Assembly (NCBI GenBank): GCA_039024635.1
Contig: JBCCQA010000008.1
Span: forward strand, 1-64,000
Source of the DNA: Kuafuiihalomonas sp039024635
GTDB taxonomy: Bacteria > Myxococcota > Kuafuiibacteriia > Kuafuiibacteriales > Kuafuiibacteriaceae
Direction of reading: 5' to 3'
DNA: 64,000 nucleotides
Below are positions 7,710 to 17,000 of the stretch, one piece after another. The position numbers and the translations under genes are program-made. The notes beneath the pieces are model-generated. The model saw only the letters and a list, made by a program, of their open reading frames with translations, was not told the origin of the DNA and did no database searches. Numbering within the stretch: the stretch's first letter is position 1; each line of letters opens with the position of its first letter.

Positions 7710-9602
7710 GTGAGCCTGACCCTTCTCGCCCTGACCGTGGCTGCGGACCCCGCTCTCTTGGCTCAGGCGCGGTGGGAACCCGATGCCCAACAGACGGTGG
7801 TCGAGCTGAACGTCCCTGAAGGCTGGCACCTGTGGACCTTCGAGCCCGGTCCGGGCCCATTGCCTCTCAAGGTCGAGGCGCCGGGCACGGGGGGGCCCTG
7901 GTACGGACCGGCGCCGGAACGAGTGTATGACGAGGGCTTCAAGCTCGAGCTCGCGCGCTGGGAGAGTCACGACGTACGGCTGATTCGTCGGTGGAGCGGT
8001 CCCAAGGCGCCGGCCGAGCCGGTCCTGGTGCGGGGCCAGATTTGTTCGGCCGATACCTGCCTGAACCAGCGGCTCGAAGTGATGCCGAAGGAAGCTGAGG
8101 GCGTCACTCCGGCCCCCGATTCCGTGGTGTGGACGCCGCCCAGCAAGGCGGAAGGTGCGCAAGAAGAGACAGAGGTGGGGTCGGGCGCGACCGAGGATGC
8201 CCCGAAGGTCCTGGCCGGTGAACCAACCCAGCTCGGGGACGAGGGACTGTTCTCCTTCTTGGCCCTGGCTTTCCTCTTTGGGCTCGGGGCCCTCGCCACG
8301 CCTTGCGTTTTCCCCGCCATTCCTCTCACGGTGTCCTTCTTTTCCAAGTATCGCGCGGAGAGCGTGGCGCGCTCGGCCCAGCTGGCCGCAACCTACGCCG
8401 CGACCATGGTTCTGGCCTTTACGGCGGCGGGGGTTCTCGCCTCGATCCTCTTTGGCGTGACAGGGCTCCAGAGCTTCGCGGCCAGTCCCAGCTTCAACCT
8501 CTTTCTCGCTGTTCTCCTAGTCTTCTTCTCTTTGAACCTAATGGGCATGTTCGAGCTGCAGCCCCCTCAGTGGCTGCTGGGAGGCGTCAATCGGCTTCAG
8601 GGACGGGTCGCTCAGGGCCCCGGTGGCGGCTGGCGTGATCACCTCCTGGTCGCAGCGATGGCCTTGACCGCGACCACAGTCTTCTTCACCTGCACCGTCG
8701 GCTTTGTCGGAGTGGTGTTGGTCTCGGCCGCCCAGGGCGAGGTTCTTTGGCCGACCCTCGGCATGCTCGCCTTCTCTTCGGCCTTCGCCTTGCCCTTCTT
8801 CGTCCTGGCTCTGTTTCCCGCCGCCGCCGGCCGGCTCCAAGGAGGCTCCTGGCTGGCCGCGACCCGGGTGACCCTCGGCTTCATCGAGCTCTCGGCCGCC
8901 ACCAAGTTCCTCTCCAACGCCGATCTGGTCTGGCGCTGGGGTTGGCTCACCCGAGAAGTCGTTCTGGCCTTCTGGATTCCGCTCTTCGCGGTGGCCGGGC
9001 TCTTCCTCCTCGGAAAGATATCCTTGGGTCGCGAGCAGGCCACCGAAGGCGGTCGCGTACCCGTTCTCCAAGCCTTGGCTGCGGTTGCGCTCTTCGCCTT
9101 CTCGACCTATCTGGCAGCCGGCATGCTCCAGGGTCGGGCCTTTGGAGGCTGGCTCGACGGGTGGCTTCCGCCCACCCGCTATCCCGGCCAAACGGTCGCT
9201 TGGACATCGGGTCCGGCCTCGGAGGGTCCGAGCTGGATCGAAGACCTGGACGAGGGAAGACGTCGGGCCGAAGCCGAAAACCGGCTCGTCTTCGTCAACT
9301 ATACCGGCTACACCTGCACGAACTGTCGCTACATGGAGGAGGCCGTCTTTCCTCGAAGCGAGATCGCCGAGCTTCTGGACCGGATGGTCCGTGTCGAGCT
9401 GTTCACCGACGGCGGCGAGCGTCGACACGAAGAAGCGCGCCTTGATCAGGTCAAACGGTTCGAAACTGCGGCTCTTCCTTTCTATTCGGTGGAACGCGCG
9501 GACGGTGAGGTTATCGCCACCTTCCCCAGCAGCACCAACAAGCCCGAAGAGTTCCAACGCTTCTTGGCCGGCGCCCTGCGCAAGGCCGGGGTCGCGCCTT
9601 GA
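7710..9602 (+). CDS. dsbD: Thiol:disulfide interchange protein DsbD
   Basis: A 630-aa protein if it starts at the GTG at 7710. The open frame upstream (to 7305) is antisense to the transporter gene. It carries the full DsbD relay: a periplasmic alpha domain with Cys112 and Cys117 (ICSADTCL), a transmembrane domain with Cys199 (ATPCVFPAIPLT) and Cys328 (FFTCTVGFVG), and a thioredoxin-like C-terminal domain with Cys536-T-N-Cys539 (TGYTCTNCRYMEEAVF). DsbD moves electrons from cytoplasmic thioredoxin to periplasmic thiol proteins and cytochrome c maturation. GGAGG at 7691 is 14 nt before the start, so the start is somewhat uncertain. Neighbouring Cys-rich lipoproteins may be clients (inference). 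Confidence 0.9.
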   Translation: MSLTLLALTVAADPALLAQARWEPDAQQTVVELNVPEGWHLWTFEPGPGPLPLKVEAPGTGGPWYGPAPERVYDEGFKLELARWESHDVRLIRRWSGPKAPAEPVLVRGQICSADTCLNQRLEVMPKEAEGVTPAPDSVVWTPPSKAEGAQEETEVGSGATEDAPKVLAGEPTQLGDEGLFSFLALAFLFGLGALATPCVFPAIPLTVSFFSKYRAESVARSAQLAATYAATMVLAFTAAGVLASILFGVTGLQSFAASPSFNLFLAVLLVFFSLNLMGMFELQPPQWLLGGVNRLQGRVAQGPGGGWRDHLLVAAMALTATTVFFTCTVGFVGVVLVSAAQGEVLWPTLGMLAFSSAFALPFFVLALFPAAAGRLQGGSWLAATRVTLGFIELSAATKFLSNADLVWRWGWLTREVVLAFWIPLFAVAGLFLLGKISLGREQATEGGRVPVLQALAAVALFAFSTYLAAGMLQGRAFGGWLDGWLPPTRYPGQTVAWTSGPASEGPSWIEDLDEGRRRAEAENRLVFVNYTGYTCTNCRYMEEAVFPRSEIAELLDRMVRVELFTDGGERRHEEARLDQVKRFETAALPFYSVERADGEVIATFPSSTNKPEEFQRFLAGALRKAGVAP

Positions 9603-9615
9603 GGCCTCAGGCCTA

Positions 9616-10020
9616 CTACGTTCGTCGATAGGCCCCGTCTGGGTCTCGCTCGAAGCTCATGCTGAGCCAGAAGCCTTCGCTTTCAGGATCGATGACCCAA
9701 GCCTCGAGAAGGCGCGCCCCTTCGCTGCGGGCCTCCGAGGCGAAGGCCTCCACGAGCGCCTTTCCCACCCCTCGAAAGCGGACGTCTTGGGCAACGGCCA
9801 GCTGGGCGATGCTACCGCGGTCGCCCTCGATGCGGCCGTCCAAAGCCCCCAGAAGCGTCTCCCCCTTCCGCGCCACGCGCAGGATTCGGCCCGGGTCGGC
9901 CATGCGTTCTGCGATGGACTCGAGGCGAGCGCCGGGCGGAATCAAAGCGTCCTGGACCGACGCGAAGAGTCGGTCGATCTGATGGGCCCATCGGAGCTGG
10001 GCTGGACCGAGCTGAATCAC
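9616..10020 (-). CDS. GNAT family N-acetyltransferase
   Basis: A 134-aa protein starting at the GTG at 10020, whose GTGA overlaps the stop of the upstream lipoprotein gene. The longer frame to 10134 is antisense-like low-complexity sequence and is not used. The acetyl-CoA pocket motif is RFRGVGKALVEAF (about 80-92), preceded by the IAQLAVAQ strand. The C-terminal GFWLSMSFERDPDG fits a GNAT fold. The substrate is unknown. It is the last gene of the leftward VolA/FadL cluster. A palindrome, TGAGGCCTCA (9600-9609), lies at the convergent end with dsbD. Confidence 0.78.
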   Translation of the reverse strand: MIQLGPAQLRWAHQIDRLFASVQDALIPPGARLESIAERMADPGRILRVARKGETLLGALDGRIEGDRGSIAQLAVAQDVRFRGVGKALVEAFASEARSEGARLLEAWVIDPESEGFWLSMSFERDPDGAYRRT

Positions 10021-10631
10021 CGGAGCTGCTCGAGCACCTCGAGGCGAGCGCCCTCCAACACCCGGCCTCGAAAGGCCACCGGCACATCGAGCAATGGCGG
10101 CGAACAGCTGAGGCTGCAGCTGGTACCCCGACACCCGGCAGAGAAGGGCGTGCAGACACCGCCTTGGAGGTCTAGGATGCCGTCGAGCCGAACCGCTGCC
10201 GTACAGGTCTGACAGCAGGGATCGTCGGGTCCGCAGGCTGGTCCGTCACAGATCGGGGCTTCTGCGGCGAGGAAGCCTTCGACCTCCACCACCCGCCCGA
10301 GCAGGGAGCCGACCGTGGCGGCGGCCGAGGCCGTCGTTACGAGCTCGACCGGGTCTAGGCAGGGGTCGAGACCCATGTCTACCGTCGTGCCGCCGTCCTC
10401 GGTCGCGCCGCCGTCCAAAGAGCCCAGGTCCAGCCCGCCGTCCGCTCCGAGATCCTCTTCGATGCCCGCGTCGTTGGGGCCGCCATCAGGGAGCTCTCCG
10501 CCATCACCGGGGCGCCAGATGATGACGCCCCCGTCGGGGTCGAAGACGCCTGGAACGGGTCCCTCCTGCGGACTGCAGGCCGAGGCCAGGGCCACTAGGG
10601 CGAGAACGGGCCGGGTGGCAACGAGCGACAA
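10017..10631 (-). CDS. Small lipoprotein with DGG-rich linker and Cys-rich C-terminal domain
   Basis: A 204-aa lipoprotein: MSLVATRPVLALVALASAC gives a lipobox ending at Cys19. A low-complexity linker rich in D and G (for example PDGGPNDAGIEEDLGADGG) spans about 30-85 and probably lifts the C-terminal domain away from the membrane. The domain (about 95-204) holds eleven Cys, including CDGPACGPDDPCCQTC and CRGTSCSLSC. Its strands VVEVEGFL and PVAFRGRVLEGARLEVLEQL hint at an OB-like fold (inference). It starts 1 nt after the stop of the VolA-like gene and overlaps the GNAT gene by 4 nt. No function is recognised. Confidence 0.65.
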   Translation of the reverse strand: MSLVATRPVLALVALASACSPQEGPVPGVFDPDGGVIIWRPGDGGELPDGGPNDAGIEEDLGADGGLDLGSLDGGATEDGGTTVDMGLDPCLDPVELVTTASAAATVGSLLGRVVEVEGFLAAEAPICDGPACGPDDPCCQTCTAAVRLDGILDLQGGVCTPFSAGCRGTSCSLSCSPPLLDVPVAFRGRVLEGARLEVLEQLR

Positions 10632-10632
10632 A

Positions 10633-12591
10633 CTAGGGCGCCTGAATCACGAGGGCACGAGCTTGGTCGGTGGCCTCGGCGTCGAAGCCCCCGCAGGGGA
10701 AGAACAGGAACTCGTCGCAGGCCTCCACCAAGCCCATGAGCTGCGGCGATAGGCTGTCGGGAAAGGCCCAGGCCCGTTCCATGTCCCGCAGGGCCGTGGT
10801 CGAGGTCGTCTGGGGCTGGCCTTGGGTGATCGAGCGCGCCCGCTCCAGTCGCCCGATGGAGTTGGTGAAGAGCTCGCCCGCCAAAGGCGCGTTTCGCTCG
10901 ATGTCCAAGGACTGGAGGACCTGAGACTCGAGCCGTCCCAGGTACTGGGCGACGTTGTCGGTGGTAACGTCGTCCGGTGTCGTGTCCAGAAAGGCCTGTC
11001 GAAGTTCGGCCGGCCCGTTCAGCACCAGCTCTCGGTAGCCGGCGCCGGCCTGGACGAGGGTCACGGTCTGGACGGGACTCCGGCGCTCCGCCACGGCGTA
11101 GATCGATAGGGCGGCCGTGGCCACTTGACCCACGTGTCCGTGGACGCCGAGACGAATTCGAGAGGCTGAAAAAGAGGCCCCGACGGCCGGCTGGAACTGT
11201 TCGGACCGATCCCGAAAGTAGGAGAAGACGTGGAGCAGCTCCAAGGCGGCGGCGAGCTGGGTGTCCCGAAGCGCGCCCGCGTCCCCGGGGAAGAAAGCGA
11301 TGCCGCTGTCGTCAGGGATGCCGTCCGGCCCAGCTACGCGCTCGTCGTCGCTGTTGGGTCCTGCGTCCAAGGCCTCGAGCTCCGCGTCGCTCCTTTGTTC
11401 GCCACACAGCCCGTCGCCGTCGGGCGAGCGTGGTCCGTGACAGCGTACTGAGAAGGCCACGGTAGCGAAACGCTGAGCAGCTGCCTGCTGGGCTAGTGCC
11501 AGAACGTCGTTCAAGCCTCGGCCGTACCCAGGCAGGATGAGGGCCAGGCCCTGCACGTTGCTGTCGTCCACTGGGAGGGTCATGGTGAAGCGAAGCGGGC
11601 GGACCTGGACATCCTGGTCCCAGTCGGGACGGATACGAAGCCCTTCGCTGAGAACGTTCAGGACGTCGAGACGCCCCTTGATGACCCGCCCTACGTCCGG
11701 AAATTGGGCGTTGTTGACGGCCGGGGACAGCTCAGCCGGGGTCAGGATGGCGTCGTCGACGGTGATGTTGAAGGGCACGGAGCCCGTGTCGATGAGCTCG
11801 AAGACCCGCTCTCCCAGCCGCTGAAGCCGCTCTGGGCCCTGGGTGGTGTCGAAGGAGTGGACCGAGACAATGTCTTCGGGTCCGATGGGAGGCGAGGCCA
11901 CGGCCAAAGCGGCCAACAGAGGCACCAGCCGGTCCCGCTCACGGCGGATTCGAGCCTCTACGGCCGCCTCCAGTCCCAGGCTTTCAACCGAGTCGATCCC
12001 GAGCAGGGCCCGGACCTCGGCCGTAGCGCCCAGGGGGGTATCCTCCCGGTCGGTGATGGCCCTCGTGAGCACGGTGTAGTGCCTTTGCCCGAAGGCCAGG
12101 TCCGCCGCTGGGTCGACCACGACCGAGCCCGACTCGAAGGTGGTCACAACGTCCTCCACCTCCACGAAGCTCTCGGGGGTGGTGGAGCTTCCAGTCCAAG
12201 CGACGAGCACCGAGGCCGGCACGCCGGTCCCTTGGCCCATCTGGTCGAGGTCGAAGGTCACGGTGGAGGACAAGGACTGAGGCTCGACGTCGACGCTGAC
12301 CGGCACCGAGACCCGAGCATTGATCGGGGCCCCGTCGGTTCGGGTCAGGCGCTCTACGGCGGCGTCGACGCCGGAACTCTGGAGCGGACAGCCGTCGACC
12401 TCGCTCGTCCCGTCCGGAAGGGCGAAGAAGTTGTTCGGGCTGGGCGCGTTCGGAGCACACGGGTCAACTATGTCGACCTGGGCCCCCTCTCCACTGGGGG
12501 GATTGGGATCAGGCTCATCGGAGGGCTCATCTCCCCCGCAGGCGGCGAGGACAAGGAGCGCGCTCGGGAGAAGGCTCGAGCTTCGGACCAT
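10633..12591 (-). CDS. VolA-like lipoprotein, alpha/beta-hydrolase fold with missing nucleophile
   Basis: A 652-aa lipoprotein: MVRSSSLLPSALLVLAAC gives lipobox Cys18. Residues 35-330 resemble the N-terminal region of VolA-type bacterial virulence-factor lipases. The C-terminal part has an alpha/beta-hydrolase pattern (LALILPGYGRGLNDVLALA, then FATVAFSVRCHGPRSPDGDG). At the nucleophile elbow the sequence is GVHGHVGQVATAA: Val487 (codon at 11131-11133) stands where the catalytic Ser of GxSxG should be, and Gln489 replaces the Gly. It is therefore probably not a hydrolase and may bind lipid or act as a partner. It sits 90 nt downstream of the FadL-type gene, in the same direction as the intact paralogue. 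Confidence 0.68.
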   Translation of the reverse strand: MVRSSSLLPSALLVLAACGGDEPSDEPDPNPPSGEGAQVDIVDPCAPNAPSPNNFFALPDGTSEVDGCPLQSSGVDAAVERLTRTDGAPINARVSVPVSVDVEPQSLSSTVTFDLDQMGQGTGVPASVLVAWTGSSTTPESFVEVEDVVTTFESGSVVVDPAADLAFGQRHYTVLTRAITDREDTPLGATAEVRALLGIDSVESLGLEAAVEARIRRERDRLVPLLAALAVASPPIGPEDIVSVHSFDTTQGPERLQRLGERVFELIDTGSVPFNITVDDAILTPAELSPAVNNAQFPDVGRVIKGRLDVLNVLSEGLRIRPDWDQDVQVRPLRFTMTLPVDDSNVQGLALILPGYGRGLNDVLALAQQAAAQRFATVAFSVRCHGPRSPDGDGLCGEQRSDAELEALDAGPNSDDERVAGPDGIPDDSGIAFFPGDAGALRDTQLAAALELLHVFSYFRDRSEQFQPAVGASFSASRIRLGVHGHVGQVATAALSIYAVAERRSPVQTVTLVQAGAGYRELVLNGPAELRQAFLDTTPDDVTTDNVAQYLGRLESQVLQSLDIERNAPLAGELFTNSIGRLERARSITQGQPQTTSTTALRDMERAWAFPDSLSPQLMGLVEACDEFLFFPCGGFDAEATDQARALVIQAP

Positions 12592-12681
12592 GGGCTTTCA
12601 TACCGGCCCCGGAACCGAAATGGCGAGCCTCAGTGGGAGGACGAGGCGAGGGCACCTCGGGGGTTCGGCCCAGACTGCAGA

Positions 12682-14034
12682 CTAGATGCGCACCCGCAGG
12701 GAGGCGGCCACGAGGTGCTGGACGCCGCCGGTGAATCGCCCAGGGAAGGAGAAGGCCGTCTGGCCCTCCACGACCTGATTGAAGGGCTGGGCTTGCTCCT
12801 CGGGGATGTCTCGGGAGGAGAGAATCACGGCCAAGTAGGAGAGATCGACGCTGAAGGCACCGAAAGTATAGCCCGCGCCGGCCGCGATGTTGAATCGGTC
12901 GCCGTCGGGGAGGCCCGGTTCGACGGTCTCGTCCGGAATCGGGCTCAGGTCGTACACGACGCCAGCGCGACCCGCGAAGTCACCGAAGCGCACCTCGCCC
13001 CCCAATCGGAACATGGGCACGGCGTTCCACTCTCGGACCTCCGATGTGAAAGCAGAGGGTCGGCCGGAGTCGAAGTTGATTCGCAACTCTTCGAAGCTGT
13101 CCCAAAGAGTGAGCTGAGTGGCCGCCTCCAGTGTCCAGTGTTCTTCGACCCAGCCCACGCCGAGTCCGAAGGTGTGGGGGACGGTGACGGAGCCGCTCCC
13201 GCTTCCGTCGGGAAAGTTCGCGGCAGTAGTGGAGGGGACGTTGGACGGGAGGGTGAAGTCGACCTCGCCGTCGAAGTCTAGGTTGACCGCCGACCGGTAG
13301 ACGAAACCGAGCCGGAGATTCTCGGTGGCCTCGACCTGAATGCCCGCCGTCGCGCCCACACCGAAGGCGCTGGCCGCGAGCTTGAAGCGACCGTCCAGCT
13401 CGCTGGGATCCGCAGCCGGAAGCAAGATCTGCCCAAAGCTCGGATCCTGCCCGTCGGTGACGCCCAAGGTCTGCTCCAAGACCAGAGTCGCGGGCACCAG
13501 CTGAAGCCCGACCGCTACGTTGAGCCACTCCACCGGCTTCAGGGCCACTGTGGGCGTAAAGAAGAAAGCACGGAGCTCGGTGAACTCGGCCTGGCTTCGT
13601 CCCACCCAGCGGTTTCCGTCCTCCCACTCGGTGCCGAGCCCGTAGGAGGGATAGAAGCCCAGGCCGACCACCGCCATCTCACTGAGGGCGTAGGAACCGT
13701 AAACGTGGGGAACGAAAGCAGGAGACGAGTTCAAATCGCCCGTGACTGGGTCCCCGCTCGGGTTGGTGCTGACAAGACCAGGGCCCTCGTAACCGTTGCC
13801 GGGCGCGATGAGCGTCACGCCCGCTTCGAAGGCCGTGCCCTTCACGTTCGCCAGGCCGGCTGGGTTGTGCCAGATGGCCGAAGGGTCATTGGTTGTCGCG
13901 ATGACCGCGTTCCCGCGACCGGTGGACCGGGCCGACTGCTCGTTGATCTGAAAGCCCGCGCCCTGGGCAGGGGACGCGAAGGTGCAGAGGAGGGCCAGCC
14001 CGCCCCAGGTAATCGTGTGTCGAATCAGGTTCAT
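12682..14034 (-). CDS. FadL/OmpP1-type outer-membrane transport protein
   Basis: A 450-aa beta-barrel protein of the FadL/TodX/OmpP1 family, which moves long-chain fatty acids or hydrophobic compounds across the outer membrane. A signal peptide ends near ASPAQGA. The mature N-terminus GFQINEQSARSTGRGNAVI, followed by the NPAGLA motif (about 57-62), is the family hatch signature. The chain ends LRVRI, a typical barrel C-terminus. It starts 28 nt after the VolA-like lipase stop, with a GAGAAG-like ribosome site. Linkage to VolA-type lipases supports fatty-acid uptake. The specific substrate is not proven. Confidence 0.88.
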   Translation of the reverse strand: MNLIRHTITWGGLALLCTFASPAQGAGFQINEQSARSTGRGNAVIATTNDPSAIWHNPAGLANVKGTAFEAGVTLIAPGNGYEGPGLVSTNPSGDPVTGDLNSSPAFVPHVYGSYALSEMAVVGLGFYPSYGLGTEWEDGNRWVGRSQAEFTELRAFFFTPTVALKPVEWLNVAVGLQLVPATLVLEQTLGVTDGQDPSFGQILLPAADPSELDGRFKLAASAFGVGATAGIQVEATENLRLGFVYRSAVNLDFDGEVDFTLPSNVPSTTAANFPDGSGSGSVTVPHTFGLGVGWVEEHWTLEAATQLTLWDSFEELRINFDSGRPSAFTSEVREWNAVPMFRLGGEVRFGDFAGRAGVVYDLSPIPDETVEPGLPDGDRFNIAAGAGYTFGAFSVDLSYLAVILSSRDIPEEQAQPFNQVVEGQTAFSFPGRFTGGVQHLVAASLRVRI

Positions 14035-14062
14035 TTCAGTTCTTCTCCCTCGGTCGTCCGAA

Positions 14063-17000
14063 TCAGGGGCAAGGCAGGCTTCCGCCCATCAGGTCCAGGG
14101 GTCCGATGGCCGCCGGTTGCTGGGCCGATACGGTGGCGCCGCTCGAGTTGATGAAGCCCGAAAGCTGTAGCTGGGCCCCCACCGTATTGCAGATGGCGTC
14201 GACGAGGTTGGCGCCGCAGACCTCGGTCCCCCCGGACACGAAGGGGTTCAGCAAGAAGCCGTGGCAGCCGCCGCCGTCGCCGGGCATTGCCCCCGCCGTC
14301 ATCGAGAAGTCGTAGATCTGGAGCTGCTCCGTTCCCGAGACCGGCGGCGTCATGGTGGGGTCGAAGGGAAAGCCGTAGGCCGCCGCCAATCGGAAGTTGC
14401 TGGTGTTCGGGACCACTGGGTCCGGTATTGCGACCTGCTGCAGAATGTTGTCGGTGGTGCTCAGAGCGACCGTCGTCGCCAGGGGGTCGCCCGGGTCGCC
14501 GATGGTCTGGGCAAGAATGAGGAACTGAATGAAGCCCGCGTCCTGCACGCAGCCCGAGCTGGGGTCACCGGGGGTGTTCAGCGTGCAAACCCCCGCGTCC
14601 GCCAGCGCCGCGAAGAGGGCGGACGAGAAGGCGGGCACGGTCTCGGTGAGCACCGTGGTCAGTGGACCGCCGTGAACGCTGAAGGCCCCGACCCCGATGC
14701 TGGGGTCCTGAGCCAGGACCGAGGACCCGATGATTCCGCCCAGGGACTCGCCGAAGATGTTGATCTCGGCGTTGGCCCCCGACTGCAGACCCGCATCGGC
14801 GCCCATCGGATCGGCACCGTTGAACTCGTCGTCCCGTAGGTGATCGATGATGGTCTGGGCGTCGACGATGGACTGGCGGAAGTTATCCCGGACCGCGAAC
14901 AGGTTGATGCCGATGTAGCCCGTCCCAGAAGGGTCTCGGACACCGTCGCAGGCCACCGGACCCGAATTGGTGCAGGTGTCGGACGGAAGCGGCTCGCAGG
15001 TCACGGAAGCGGGGTCGATGGTGCCGCCGCCGCATGCTTCGCCGGTCGCGTTGTCGATGAGGTCGCTCGCTCGCTCGCCCTGGAAAGGGAAGTCGACGAG
15101 GACCACGGCCCGGCCGCCGTTGGCGTCACCCGTGAAGCTGTTGGCAAGGAGGAAGCCGTTCTCCTTCTGCTGGTTCAGGCCGTGCAGATAGACGCTGATG
15201 GGGCGACCGCCCACCGGCGCGGCTCCGCCGCTGATCACGTAGGCTCGGGCCCGTTCCGAGCCTGGTGAAGCGATCGTGCCCTGAGAGAAAGTCCCACCCA
15301 CGCCGAGGGGGTTACCAGTGCGAAGGTTGTAGAGCTGGACATCGTAGTGGGCAACCCGATCAATGTTCGACGTGCTGAGTACGCATCGGGGGTGGGCGAA
15401 AGCGGCGGCCGGGTTCATGGCGCACTCCCCGGGCGTGACCGACACGGGCATGCCGGTCGCGTCGGGATAGGGCAGCTGGAGAATGCCGGTCGCGCAGAGT
15501 GCGTTGCAGATGAAGCCCTGGGCGTTCTGCCCGGTCAGGATGGAGGGACCTCCCGGGACACCGGGAAGCGGAGCGGGCTCGACATCGGCGTTGCCGGGGA
15601 AGAGGTCGTCGTAGCCGGCGCCCGTTCCTTCAGGGGCGGTCACCAAGCCGGTGATGGCGTCGTTCACTGCCGTGACGTCCTGGGTCTTGTACGGGAAGGC
15701 GATGGCCATCTCGGTCCGAGGGATGCCGAACATGGCGTCCTCGAAGACCTGGAAGGCGGGCTGGAAGCGAGAGCGGCCAAGGCCATCCATGCCGTCCTCG
15801 ACCGCGAGGAGGGTGCCGACCAGGGCCGCCTCGGAGAGCGGCATGCCCGTGCTCACCAAGCTGTTGCACTGAAAGGCCAGGGCCACGGCAGGGTCGGCCG
15901 AAGCCGAGGTCGTCCCGGTGATGACGGGCATAGGGCTCTTCAAGATGTCGAAGAGGGCCTCGGAGCCAAAGGTCTCGCCCATTGGGGTCTGGATGCCGTC
16001 GTCCCCCCCCCGAACGCCCACTGCGTAGAAGGTGTCCTGCTGGAGCGGAACGAGAGGCACGATGAGGAGGCTTCCGCCCAGGGACTGCACCTGGATGGGA
16101 TGGCTCGGTCCCAAAGGCATGGACGTCGCCGAGTCATAGGGGACGACGAGGACGTTGCCCGCCGCCGTGGCCGGGTCGATGTCCGCCGAAAGCGGAACGA
16201 CGATGGGGGAGGTGGTGGACCAGCCGTTCACCGAGGAGAGCCCCAAGATGAGGGCCTGCTCGATGCCGCTCGCCCCGGGGTCCAGGGGAAGGTCGACGAG
16301 CACGTCGTCCCCGTCTTCGTTGGTGAGGAGAGGGTTGTTGGGGAAGGGGAGCACCGGATCCTCGGCCAAGGGGTCGAAGAGGGCGGTCTGGGGGGCGCCG
16401 CTGGACGGTACGCCCGTGCTCCAGGTGTTCAAGAAGACCAGGTTCCGACGTCGAAAGCCGTCGCCTGCGCCGTCGCCCTGGGTGGCATCGAGCAGGTCGG
16501 CCGCGCCTTCGGCCACCGGCACGAGGGCGTTGAAGAACTGAAAGAGCCCGAAGAGCCCCTCGGCCGACTCCTGGAACTGGGCCTCGAAAGCCGCCTCGCG
16601 GGCGGCGCCGGTCAAGCCGGTCTGATCGAGGGCCGCGTTGATGGAGGCCTCCACGCTGACCCGCAAGAGGCCGACCACTTCGAAGCCGTCGGAGGTTGCG
16701 AAGACCGGCGGATTCAAGATCTCGCCGGAGGGCGAAAGGCCCGAGCCGTTCACCAAGAGCGAAAAGAGGTCCGATGCCTCGACCGGCCGATTCTCGGTCT
16801 GGCCATCCGCTGGCACAGCCTCCAGTCCGTTGCTGACGATGGTGACGTAGCGCCGACCCGGCTGAAGACCGCCGGCCGGGATGAGCTCAAGCTCCACGTT
16901 CCGGGCGAAGGCGTCGGCCGCGGTGGGCTCGTAGCCGAACTCGGCTTCGCAGGCGGTGGGCGGGGGGGTGAGGTTGTTCTGCTGGACCGTGAACTGAAGC

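Noticed and set aside
11704..13281. A 525-codon top-strand frame
   Set aside because: It runs antisense across the VolA-like paralogue and the FadL-type gene and looks like low-complexity shadow sequence.
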